Assembly: GCA_017398245.1 (NCBI GenBank)
Contig: JAFQGN010000044.1
Location: 1 to 9,907, forward strand
Direction: 5' to 3'
DNA from: Clostridia bacterium
GTDB taxonomy: Bacteria; Bacillota_A; Clostridia; Christensenellales; Aristaeellaceae
DNA length: 9,907 nucleotides
Under the pieces are notes generated by a model that saw nothing but the letters and a program-made list of their open reading frames with translations, was not told where the DNA came from and did not search any database. Both the position numbers and the translations under genes were made by a program. Below are positions 1-5,670 of this stretch, piece after piece (the stretch's first letter is position 1; each line of letters opens with the position of its first letter).

Positions 1-321
1 CTGGAGACTCCGATCGGCGAGGAAGAGGACAGCCATCTGGGCGATTTTATTGCCGACGACGATACCCCCGCCCCGGCAGACGCCGCCGCCTTTACCATGG
101 TAAAGGAGCAGCTGCTCAGCGTGCTTTCCACCCTCACCCCCCGCGAGGAAAAGGTGCTGAAGCTGCGCTTCGGTCTGGAAGACGGCCGCGCGCGCACGCT
201 GGAAGAGGTGGGCAAGTACTTTAACGTTACGCGCGAGCGCATCAGGCAGATCGAAGCCAAGGCCCTGCGCAAGCTGCGCCACCCCAGCCGTTCCCGCAAG
301 CTGAAGGATTCTCTGGACTGA
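1..321 (+). CDS. sigA: RNA polymerase primary sigma factor, C-terminal part (truncated by the window)
   Basis: This is the last 106 residues of a sigma-70 factor, open at the left edge. The fragment begins in region 3.2 ([14 protein letters not shown], fragment residues 4-17), the segment that reaches toward the polymerase active site. Region 4 follows: [14 protein letters not shown] (46-59) and the helix-turn-helix that reads the -35 element ([20 protein letters not shown], 66-85). The close match to group 1 factors and the position directly upstream of trmK indicate the vegetative sigma factor rather than an alternative one. It directs core RNA polymerase to housekeeping promoters in the cytoplasm. 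The stop codon lies one base before the trmK start, so the two are almost certainly cotranscribed. The symbol rpoD would be equally valid. The true start lies outside the window; the internal ATG at 97 is not the start. Confidence 0.97.
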   Translation: METPIGEEEDSHLGDFIADDDTPAPADAAAFTMVKEQLLSVLSTLTPREEKVLKLRFGLEDGRARTLEEVGKYFNVTRERIRQIEAKALRKLRHPSRSRKLKDSLD

Positions 322-322
322 T

Positions 323-1036
323 ATGATCTTTGACCCGAATTCCATCCTTTTGGATGAAAGACTGCGCACCGTTGCGGACATGATCCCCAACGGTGCTCGT
401 TTTGCCGATATCGGCTGTGATCACGGGTATCTGAGCGCATGGCTCCTGCGGGAGGGGCGCGTTTCGGATTGCCAGCTGTGCGATATCAGCTCCCCTTCGC
501 TGGACAAGGCGCGCAGGCTGATGAAGGCGCTGGGGCTGGAGGGCAAGGTGCGCTTCGGCGTGGGCGACGGCGCAAAGGCGCTGGTCGGCCCGGTGGACTG
601 CGCAGTCATTGCCGGAATGGGCAGCGCGACGATCATGCACATCATAGAGCAGGGGCGCAAAGAGTTCGGCGATGCGCGGCTGATTCTGCAGCCGAATGTG
701 GACGCGCCGGAGCTGCGCGCGTTTTTGATGCAAAACGGGTATCGGATCGCAGACGAGCGCATTGCAAGGGCGGGCGGCAGGCATTATGTCATTTTGGCCG
801 TGGAGCCCGGCGAGGCGGAGTACTCCCCCATGGAGCTCATGTGCGGGCCGATCCTTTTGCAGCGTGGCGGAGAAGCGTTTATCTCGTTTGCGGATTTTCG
901 CATCAGAGTGGCGCAGAAGGCGCTCAGGGGCGCGCAGGGCGGCGACGGCAGCCGCGCGGCGGAGCTTGAGCTGGAAATCCAAATGTGGAGCGAAGCGAAA
1001 ACGCGCGCCTTGGTTTACAAGACGACGGATATTTGA
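323..1036 (+). CDS. trmK: tRNA (adenine22-N1)-methyltransferase TrmK
   Basis: This 237-residue protein has a class I SAM-dependent methyltransferase fold. Visible motifs are the SAM-binding motif I ADIGCDHGYL (28-37), the acidic DIS at 54-56, GDG at 81-83, AGMGS (97-101) and LILQPN (120-125), followed by LRAFLMQNGYRI (131-142). These are characteristic of the TrmK/YqfN family, which methylates N1 of A22 in the D-loop of certain tRNAs. The C-terminal part (about 165-237) is the expected helical extension. The length fits the family. The ATG at 323 lies one base after the sigA stop; an AAGGA at 304-308 inside sigA is a somewhat distant ribosome binding site, so translation is probably coupled to sigA. 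The sigA-trmK order is also found in B. subtilis and many Firmicutes. The end of this gene carries the promoter of the next one. Confidence 0.93.
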   Translation: MIFDPNSILLDERLRTVADMIPNGARFADIGCDHGYLSAWLLREGRVSDCQLCDISSPSLDKARRLMKALGLEGKVRFGVGDGAKALVGPVDCAVIAGMGSATIMHIIEQGRKEFGDARLILQPNVDAPELRAFLMQNGYRIADERIARAGGRHYVILAVEPGEAEYSPMELMCGPILLQRGGEAFISFADFRIRVAQKALRGAQGGDGSRAAELELEIQMWSEAKTRALVYKTTDI

Positions 1037-1042
1037 TATAAT
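1014..1042 (+). promoter_or_regulatory. Strong sigma-A promoter overlapping the trmK stop codon
   Basis: TTTACA (1014-1019) is separated by exactly 17 bases from a perfect TATAAT (1037-1042). The -10 is preceded by TGA (1034-1036), giving a TGn extended -10. Those same three bases are the trmK stop codon. Transcription should start near 1049 and drive the zinc-ribbon gene independently of the sigA-trmK operon. This is a sequence prediction, but it is close to the full sigma-A consensus. Confidence 0.85.
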
Positions 1043-1048
1043 ATAAGG

Positions 1049-1115
1049 TACTCTATTTGCGGCGCTTTTGCCGCTGAGCTTTATGCCAGAACGCGCCGTG
1101 CGGCGCTTAAGGAGG
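1049..1115 (+). promoter_or_regulatory. 5' leader with competing short hairpins and a strong ribosome binding site
   Basis: The predicted leader of the zinc-ribbon mRNA has two short GC stems: 1059-1063 with 1070-1074 (GCGGC/GCCGC), and 1093-1097 with 1102-1106 (GCGCC/GGCGC). The nine-base word GCGGCGCTT occurs twice, at 1059-1067 and 1100-1108. As a result, either copy can pair with GCGCCG at 1093-1098, giving mutually exclusive folds. The second stem ends three bases before the AAGGAGG ribosome binding site (1109-1115). Regulation is inferred only from this layout; it matches no riboswitch class I recognise. Confidence 0.35.
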
Positions 1116-1121
1116 ATAACA

Positions 1122-1835
1122 ATGCAGCTGGAAAAATTGTGGAATTATTCGCAGATCGACATGGAAGCCGAGCGCTTCAAGAATGAGATGCAGAAGGCGC
1201 CCAACCGCCTGAAGCTGCTCAAGCTGCGCAATTTCCTGGTCGAACAGCAGAACAATATGAAGCGCATCGAGGCGGAAGTGGCTTCGATGGCCGAGCGCAT
1301 GGAAGCCCTGCGCGGCGAGATCGCCAAGCTGGATGGCACCATGGCCGAGCTGCAGAAGGAGATCGCCGAGGCGCAGGACGATTCCATCGCCGAGCTGGAG
1401 GGCCTGATCGAAGAGGCGCAGAAGCTGATGGGCCTGCTGGGCAAGTACGAGCAGGAACTGCAGAAGATGCGCAAGGACGCCGAGACCCGCGATCGCCAGC
1501 AGAAGGACATTCGCATCCGCGCGGCAAAGAGCAAGGCCGAGTACGACCAGCTGAAGGTGGTATACGACGCCGAGTTCAAGCGCGACAGCGAAAAGCTGGA
1601 GCAGCTCAAGGCGAACGTCGAGGCGGCTTCCAAGGACATCGAGCCCGAGTTGCTGGCAAAATACAAGGAGATCCGCCAGCAGAGCATGCCGCCGGTGGCC
1701 AAGCTGATCGGCAGCCAGTGCATGGGCTGCAATATGGGCCTGCCGAGCGCCATCTCCCGCCGCATCGCCGAGGGCAGCGAGCTTGTGCAGTGCGACAACT
1801 GCGGCCGCATCCTGTACATTCCCAAGGAAGACTAA
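1122..1835 (+). CDS. Coiled-coil protein with C-terminal C4 zinc ribbon (zf-RING_7 type)
   Basis: The product is 237 residues. From about 12 to 180 it is a continuous charged heptad pattern rich in Glu, Lys, Leu and Gln, which predicts a long helical hairpin coiled coil. The C-terminus carries a zinc ribbon with Cys pairs CMGC (200, 203) and CDNC (224, 227). This architecture matches the family represented by Helicobacter HP0958 (FlgZ/CdsZ) and the many Firmicute proteins next to trmK. The role in Firmicutes is not established; nucleic-acid or protein binding is the usual suggestion. I chose the ATG at 1122 because AAGGAGG (1109-1115) lies six bases upstream. The in-frame ATG at 1068 lacks such a site and would add residues from the structured leader. 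The protein is probably cytoplasmic, with no signal peptide or membrane segment. A terminator follows directly. Confidence 0.9.
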   Translation: MQLEKLWNYSQIDMEAERFKNEMQKAPNRLKLLKLRNFLVEQQNNMKRIEAEVASMAERMEALRGEIAKLDGTMAELQKEIAEAQDDSIAELEGLIEEAQKLMGLLGKYEQELQKMRKDAETRDRQQKDIRIRAAKSKAEYDQLKVVYDAEFKRDSEKLEQLKANVEAASKDIEPELLAKYKEIRQQSMPPVAKLIGSQCMGCNMGLPSAISRRIAEGSELVQCDNCGRILYIPKED

Positions 1836-1885
1836 AAAACACGAAAAAGAACGGCCGCCGGCAAAACCGGCGGCTGTTTTGTTTT
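1834..1885. terminator. Bidirectional rho-independent terminator between converging genes
   Basis: An eight-base perfect GC stem, 1854-1861 with 1867-1874, closes a CAAAA loop. Rightward it is followed by a T-rich tract (1875-1885). Leftward, an A-rich tract at 1834-1850 gives a T tract on the minus strand. It therefore ends the zinc-ribbon transcript and, on the other strand, the Nudix transcript, whose stop codon touches the T tract at 1885. Confidence 0.9.
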
Positions 1886-2391
1886 CATTTAGCTTGGAAC
1901 AGATCTTCAAGATACGTATAGGGGACGAATTCGCCGTGCGCGATCATTGCGCGCAACGTTTCGGGCGAAGCCCACATGGCGGCGGAAGTTTCGCCGGGCT
2001 GCAGACGGATCTGCGAAATTTTCGCACTGCACGGAAAGAGCCAGACATCGTAAAATACGCTGCCCTTTCCATTGGACATGGGCCATGGATAGGAGCAAAA
2101 GAGCGAGGCGGAGGCTAAGTCAATATCGATCCCCAGTTCTTCTTTGGTTTCACGCGCGGCAGCCTGCAGGCTGCTTTCGCCGGAGATGACGCTGCCGCTC
2201 GTCGTTTCCCAGATTCCGGGCAAAGCATCGGACTGCGGCGCGCGCTGGGAAATGAGGTATTCTCCCCTGCCGCTGCGCAGCCAGACGCTAACGGCGCGGT
2301 GGTATTCGCCGGGGAGCATGGCGCCGCCGGCGTCGATCACCTTGCCAGTCGGCCTGCCGTGTTCGTCCACGATATCCCAGCGCTCGTTCAT
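1885..2391 (-). CDS. Nudix hydrolase, isopentenyl-diphosphate-isomerase-like subgroup
   Basis: The product has 168 residues and an intact Nudix box starting at Gly66, with Glu72, Arg80-Glu81, Glu84-Glu85 and Gly87 in the spacing of the GX5EX7REUXEEXGU motif, although Thr82 sits at the first hydrophobic position. The Glu residues bind the divalent metal that activates water for attack on a diphosphate. The N-terminus (ERWDIVDEHGRPTGK, 3-17) is typical of the YfcD/IDI-like group of Nudix proteins, whose substrates are mostly unknown; true isopentenyl diphosphate isomerase activity cannot be claimed. The start ATG overlaps the stop of the upstream transporter gene in an ATGA, implying one mRNA and translational coupling. 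A shared function, such as processing a phosphorylated or diphosphate compound brought in by the transporter, is inference from that linkage. Confidence 0.9.
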   Translation of the reverse strand: MNERWDIVDEHGRPTGKVIDAGGAMLPGEYHRAVSVWLRSGRGEYLISQRAPQSDALPGIWETTSGSVISGESSLQAAARETKEELGIDIDLASASLFCSYPWPMSNGKGSVFYDVWLFPCSAKISQIRLQPGETSAAMWASPETLRAMIAHGEFVPYTYLEDLFQAK

Positions 2392-3584
2392 GCGGCCCGC
2401 CTCTTCTTTTTTACCACGACGGAGGCGAGCACGATGGCGACGAGGGCCGCGCCCAGCCAGATGCCCGGCAGCGGGCTGAAGCCGTAGCTTTCCAGTACTC
2501 GGCCGAGGACATAGGTGCTGATTGCCGCGCCGGCATAGGAGGCGAAATCAAATACGCCGATGATGGAGGCGACCATGTTGCGCTCGGTATACTGCATGGG
2601 GATGAAGCTCATGAGGATGGTGTTGTTCGCATAAGCGAGGCCGGAGATGAGCGCCATCATGCCGATGAGGAACAGGCTCGCGCTGCCCAGCATCAGGCCG
2701 GCTGCGATCGCGGCAATGCCGACAAAGATGCCGATAAGCGTTTTATACGGGTTCGTGCCGCCTTTGCCCAGGAGCATTTTCGAGACGATGATGCCTACCA
2801 GATTGGCCGAGGGCAAAACGCACGCCAGAAGGAAGGGCGAGACGGAGCCGATGCCGTCCATCTGCGAGATCAGAAGCGGAGTCCAATAGGCCGCGCCCTC
2901 TTTGATCAGGCCGTGCAGCATGCACACGCCGATCATCCACGTCAGCTTTTCTTCCACAAGGAAGCGGAAGGTGCCGACGATGCTCGTTTTGTTTTTGCGG
3001 TCTTCCGTCAGACCGAATTCCGCCTTTTGGGAGATAGCAAGCCATGCGATGGCCATAAGCACAGCCGCGCCGACGGGCAGAAGGAAATACCAGCGTACCG
3101 CCGCACCGTTGAGGCACTGGCCAAGCAGGCCCCAGCTGACGATATAGGCCGCGGGCATGGCCAGAGATATGCCCATGGAATAGGTCGCGCGCTTTTCGGC
3201 AGGGATATTCTGCGCCAGAACGCGGATGATGGTGGACCAGAACATGGACTGGAACACGCCGTTCAGGCCCCAGAGCGCAAGCATCGAGCCCAAGCCGGCG
3301 GCGAAGCTCATGCCCAGATTACACAGCATTGTGCCCGCGAGCGCGAGCAGGATGAACCGGTTGGCCTGCACCTTATCGCCGATATAGCCGTTGACCAGCT
3401 GGCCGCAGGCATAAATGGCATAAAACACCGCGCCGACGATGCCCAGATGCTCGGCAGAAAGGCCGCGCTCAAGCGTGATGGCGCTCATGGCCGAGGAGAA
3501 ATTCACGCGGCAGAGGTAGGCCGTGAGATAGGTGAACCAGCAGCACAGGAAGATCCAGCGGATCGATATCGTCTTTTTCGTCAT
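2388..3584 (-). CDS. MFS transporter, organophosphate:phosphate antiporter (GlpT/UhpT)-like
   Basis: This 398-residue integral membrane protein has about 12 hydrophobic segments. The first membrane segment ends in YLCRVNFSSAM (23-33), closely resembling the Y-L-V-R-K-N-F motif of GlpT, so Arg26 aligns with the phosphate-binding Arg45 of E. coli GlpT. YAIYACGQLVNGYIGD (55-70) is the MFS loop 2-3 signature. In segment 7, LIKEGAAYWTP (226-236) aligns with the GlpT stretch L-L-R-Y-G-V-L-D-W-S-P, placing Lys228 where GlpT has Arg269. Family membership is good, but the substrate is unknown. It is somewhat shorter than typical GlpT (about 450). The ATG at 3584 has GGGGAAGG upstream and a promoter at 3620-3648. 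The 3' end overlaps the Nudix gene by four bases. Confidence 0.88.
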   Translation of the reverse strand: MTKKTISIRWIFLCCWFTYLTAYLCRVNFSSAMSAITLERGLSAEHLGIVGAVFYAIYACGQLVNGYIGDKVQANRFILLALAGTMLCNLGMSFAAGLGSMLALWGLNGVFQSMFWSTIIRVLAQNIPAEKRATYSMGISLAMPAAYIVSWGLLGQCLNGAAVRWYFLLPVGAAVLMAIAWLAISQKAEFGLTEDRKNKTSIVGTFRFLVEEKLTWMIGVCMLHGLIKEGAAYWTPLLISQMDGIGSVSPFLLACVLPSANLVGIIVSKMLLGKGGTNPYKTLIGIFVGIAAIAAGLMLGSASLFLIGMMALISGLAYANNTILMSFIPMQYTERNMVASIIGVFDFASYAGAAISTYVLGRVLESYGFSPLPGIWLGAALVAIVLASVVVKKKRRAA

Positions 3585-3619
3585 GTTCCCTTCCCCGCTT
3601 CCTTTGGTAGTGTTTTTTT

Positions 3620-3648
3620 ATTATAGTCCTGCGCGCGCTTCCTGCCAG
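3620..3648 (-). promoter_or_regulatory. Promoter for the transporter-Nudix operon
   Basis: On the minus strand a perfect TATAAT occupies 3625-3620. Seventeen bases upstream lies CTGGCA (3648-3643), four of six matches to the -35 consensus. Transcription would begin near 3613, leaving a leader of about 30 bases with no evident structure. Confidence 0.7.
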
Positions 3649-3660
3649 CGCCGCTGCGTT

Positions 3661-3700
3661 AAAAGAACGCCCCGGCCAAAATTGCCGGAGCGTTCTTTTC
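3661..3700 (-). terminator. Rho-independent terminator of the EutH-hydrolase operon
   Basis: Ten bases at 3661-3670 pair with 3690-3699, one mismatch follows (3671/3689), and five more pairs (3672-3676 with 3684-3688) close a seven-base loop. The minus-strand 3' arm ends in TTCTTTT, serving as the U tract. It starts two bases after the hydrolase stop codon. The stem is flanked by A and T runs on both sides, so it may also work rightward, but no rightward gene ends here. Confidence 0.88.
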
Positions 3701-3701
3701 T

Positions 3702-4394
3702 TTATAGATAATCGTGCAGCCACTGGGAGACGATCTGCGCGTCTCCTTCGGCCATGAACGGGTGCTCGCTGTGCTCAGCCACGCGAACCTCGCAGCCGAA
3801 GCGATCGGCAAACGAGCGGATGACCTGCATGGACTGGAGATCGTCCTTTGCGCCATAGAGGATATGCGTGGGCGCGCTCCATTTTTGAATGGGATGCGCG
3901 AGCACGTACTGGAAGTATTTCCACGAGAGGACGTCGACGGGCGTGTCGATCTCCTGTTCCGCGGCAAGGCGTTCTTCCGTAACGCCGAACCAGAGGAACA
4001 TCTGGCGGATGAGGTATTCCATATCCAGAACGGGCGACTGGAAGAGGCAGTTTCGGATCGGCCTATCGGCATAGGCGTGCAGGCTGAAGAACGCGCCAAG
4101 ACTGCAGGCGTAGAGCGAGACTTCCTTCCAGCGTTCAAACACGTAATCGGCCACGATGTTCAGATCGCGCACGCCGTTCCAGATATCGCAGCGGCGCGGA
4201 TCGTCCTTGCGCTCACCGTGCTGGGGAAGATCGAAGCTGATCGTCTGATAGCCCCTCTGCGCTGCGATCTGCGCAAGTCCTTCGGCCGATTCCTTAGAGG
4301 ACATTTTTCCGTGTACGCAAAGGTACACTTTTTCGGAAGGCGGGCCCCAGACAAGCGCGGGGATGCCCTGAATTTCTATGCGTTCGGGTTTCAT
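3702..4394 (-). CDS. Alpha/beta hydrolase, small serine-hydrolase type
   Basis: The product is 230 residues with an alpha/beta-hydrolase pattern. It shows YLCVHGK (24-30) with the oxyanion-hole His-Gly, SFDLPQHGER (53-62), and the nucleophile elbow YACSLGA (95-101). Ser98 is the likely nucleophile in an A-x-S-x-G context rather than the usual G-x-S-x-G. An Asp at 184 or 185 (YGAKDD) and His211 (SEHPF) would complete the triad. There is no signal peptide, so it should act in the cytoplasm. The substrate cannot be read from the sequence; esterase, thioesterase or peptidase activity are all possible. The gene lies 15 bases downstream of eutH with AGGAG before its ATG, so the two form an operon. 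A strong terminator follows immediately. Confidence 0.85.
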   Translation of the reverse strand: MKPERIEIQGIPALVWGPPSEKVYLCVHGKMSSKESAEGLAQIAAQRGYQTISFDLPQHGERKDDPRRCDIWNGVRDLNIVADYVFERWKEVSLYACSLGAFFSLHAYADRPIRNCLFQSPVLDMEYLIRQMFLWFGVTEERLAAEQEIDTPVDVLSWKYFQYVLAHPIQKWSAPTHILYGAKDDLQSMQVIRSFADRFGCEVRVAEHSEHPFMAEGDAQIVSQWLHDYL

Positions 4395-4409
4395 TGGTTT
4401 TTCTCCTGT

Positions 4410-5483
4410 TCAGGCGTTTTTCATATTGCGGGTGCAGGCGAGGGCGATCAGCGCGCCGGCGACGCCGCCGACGACTTTAGCCGCAAGAAGCGGGATGACC
4501 GTGGTCTGATCCACGCCGAAAGCAAAGCCCATATGCGCCGCGAGCGCAGACGCCGCGCAGACCAGATAGGCGGAATTGACGATCTTGCCGCGCTTGTCCA
4601 TATCCTTGATCATGGCCACGGCCGGAGTGACCGAAACGATGCCCATGAGCAATCCGGTGATGGCCGCACTGTTCATGCCGGTCTTTTCGCCAATGGCGGA
4701 AAGCGGCTTTTTCAGCGCGCGCTGCAGGAGCTCGGCCACGGTAAGGCTGCCGAGCATGACGACGCCGATGGACGAGACGACCGCCATGGCTTCTTCAATG
4801 GGCGCAAGGCCGGGGATGACGGAAAAGCCGGTCATATACGTGACCGCGCCGCAGATGAGGCCGACGGTGGTGAGCACATTGATGATGGCGGCGAAGACGG
4901 AGAAGCCCTTGACCGTGCCTTCCGGGAACTTCGCAAGGCCGACCATGAGCAGCACGGAGAGCAGCAGAACGGGAAGGCTCTGCACGATCAGCGCACCGAA
5001 GCTCACGCCGCACGCAAGGCCGCCCACGAGCAGCGCGACGGGCATGGCGCACAGGCCCAGAAGGATTCCTCTGGCAAAGAGGGGCTTGTCCTCCTTGCCC
5101 ATCATGCCCATGCCGACGGGCACGGTGAAGGTGATGGTACAGCCGAGGATGGCCGAGACGATGATGCCGGCGTATTTGCCGATGGCCGGGGAATCGGCCA
5201 GTTCCACCGCGAGCTGGTAGCCGCCCATATCGATGGCGAGCAGGCCGCCGAGCATGCCCGGATCGAGCCCGATTGTATGCCAGAGCGGAACGACCGCCTT
5301 TTCGAGGCCCATGGAGAGCAGAGGCGTGAGGCAGATGATGCCGACCATGGAAAGCGCGGTCGCCCCGAGCAGATGGAAGCCCTGCTCAAAGCGGTTGCCC
5401 AAGCCGAGTTTATTGCCAAAGAGCCTGTCCAGACCGCCGATGACGGCGCCGACAGCCATGATCCACATGATGACCTGATCCAT
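4410..5483 (-). CDS. eutH: EutH-family ethanolamine transporter, stand-alone
   Basis: This 357-residue, very hydrophobic protein has roughly ten membrane segments. It matches EutH along its length: MDQVIMWIM start, GLDRLFGN (17-24), NRFEQGF (30-36), LAIDMGGYQLAVELA (82-96), then near the C-terminus MIKDMDKRGK followed by an A-x-A-x-A-A-H-M-G-F-A stretch. Known EutH proteins assist ethanolamine entry when external ethanolamine is scarce or protonated. They normally sit in eut operons with the ammonia lyase EutBC and shell proteins; none of those is present here. I chose the ATG at 5483 because AAAGGA lies eight bases upstream. The longer TTG start at 5519 would place that ribosome binding site and the predicted promoter region inside or next to the coding sequence. 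An alpha/beta hydrolase follows in the same operon. The true substrate here could differ from ethanolamine. Confidence 0.87.
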   Translation of the reverse strand: MDQVIMWIMAVGAVIGGLDRLFGNKLGLGNRFEQGFHLLGATALSMVGIICLTPLLSMGLEKAVVPLWHTIGLDPGMLGGLLAIDMGGYQLAVELADSPAIGKYAGIIVSAILGCTITFTVPVGMGMMGKEDKPLFARGILLGLCAMPVALLVGGLACGVSFGALIVQSLPVLLLSVLLMVGLAKFPEGTVKGFSVFAAIINVLTTVGLICGAVTYMTGFSVIPGLAPIEEAMAVVSSIGVVMLGSLTVAELLQRALKKPLSAIGEKTGMNSAAITGLLMGIVSVTPAVAMIKDMDKRGKIVNSAYLVCAASALAAHMGFAFGVDQTTVIPLLAAKVVGGVAGALIALACTRNMKNA

Positions 5484-5520
5484 ATTCCCCATCCTTTGTG
5501 CGCATGATCGTTTCCGCAAT

Positions 5521-5550
5521 ATGGTAGCATGCGTGCGGCGGCGTGGTCAA
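5521..5550 (-). promoter_or_regulatory. Predicted promoter for eutH
   Basis: On the minus strand TTGACC (5550-5545) lies 18 bases upstream of TACCAT (5526-5521). The -10 is preceded by TGC, a TGn extended -10. The -35 matches five of six bases and the -10 four of six. Transcription would start near 5514, about 30 bases before the eutH start. It is weaker than the promoter facing the other way. Confidence 0.5.
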
Positions 5551-5604
5551 GCGCGTTATTGTTTGGTTTTCGTCATTTCGCCTTTCGTTCTTTGTCAGTA
5601 TTCC

Positions 5605-5633
5605 TTAACAGAGCGGCAGGAATGTGTTACAAT
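5605..5633 (+). promoter_or_regulatory. Sigma-A promoter for the glycoside-hydrolase-like gene
   Basis: TTAACA (5605-5610) and TACAAT (5628-5633) are separated by 17 bases, and TGT (5625-5627) directly precedes the -10 as an extended element. Each hexamer matches five of six consensus bases. Transcription should start near 5640, giving a leader of about 30 bases that contains the palindrome at 5646-5657. Confidence 0.78.
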
Positions 5634-5641
5634 AGCAGCAG

Positions 5642-5665
5642 GGAATTCTGATCAGAAAGGAATTC
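5642..5665 (+). promoter_or_regulatory. Palindrome and repeated GGAATTC over the ribosome binding site (possible operator)
   Basis: TTCTGATCAGAA (5646-5657) is a perfect 12-base palindrome just downstream of the predicted transcription start. It is flanked by two copies of GGAATTC (5642-5648 and 5659-5665). The second copy includes part of the AAAGGA ribosome binding site (5656-5661). The site could be a repressor operator acting as a roadblock. Alternatively, the two self-complementary GAATTC words could pair in RNA and hide the ribosome binding site. Function is inferred from position only. Confidence 0.4.
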
Positions 5666-5670
5666 GGACT

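Noticed and set aside
1068..1121. Upstream in-frame ATG extending the zinc-ribbon protein by 18 residues
   Set aside because: It has no ribosome binding site and lies in a hairpin-forming leader, while the ATG at 1122 has an ideal AAGGAGG at good spacing.
3714..5507. 597-codon open frame on the plus strand, rich in Asp, His and Gly
   Set aside because: It is antisense to the hydrolase and eutH, both of which have clear family motifs. The odd composition is a reverse reading of membrane-protein codons.
5484..5519. TTG start adding 12 residues to EutH
   Set aside because: It would include the AAAGGA ribosome binding site in the coding region and leave no leader between it and the predicted promoter. 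The ATG at 5483 aligns better with known EutH N-termini.
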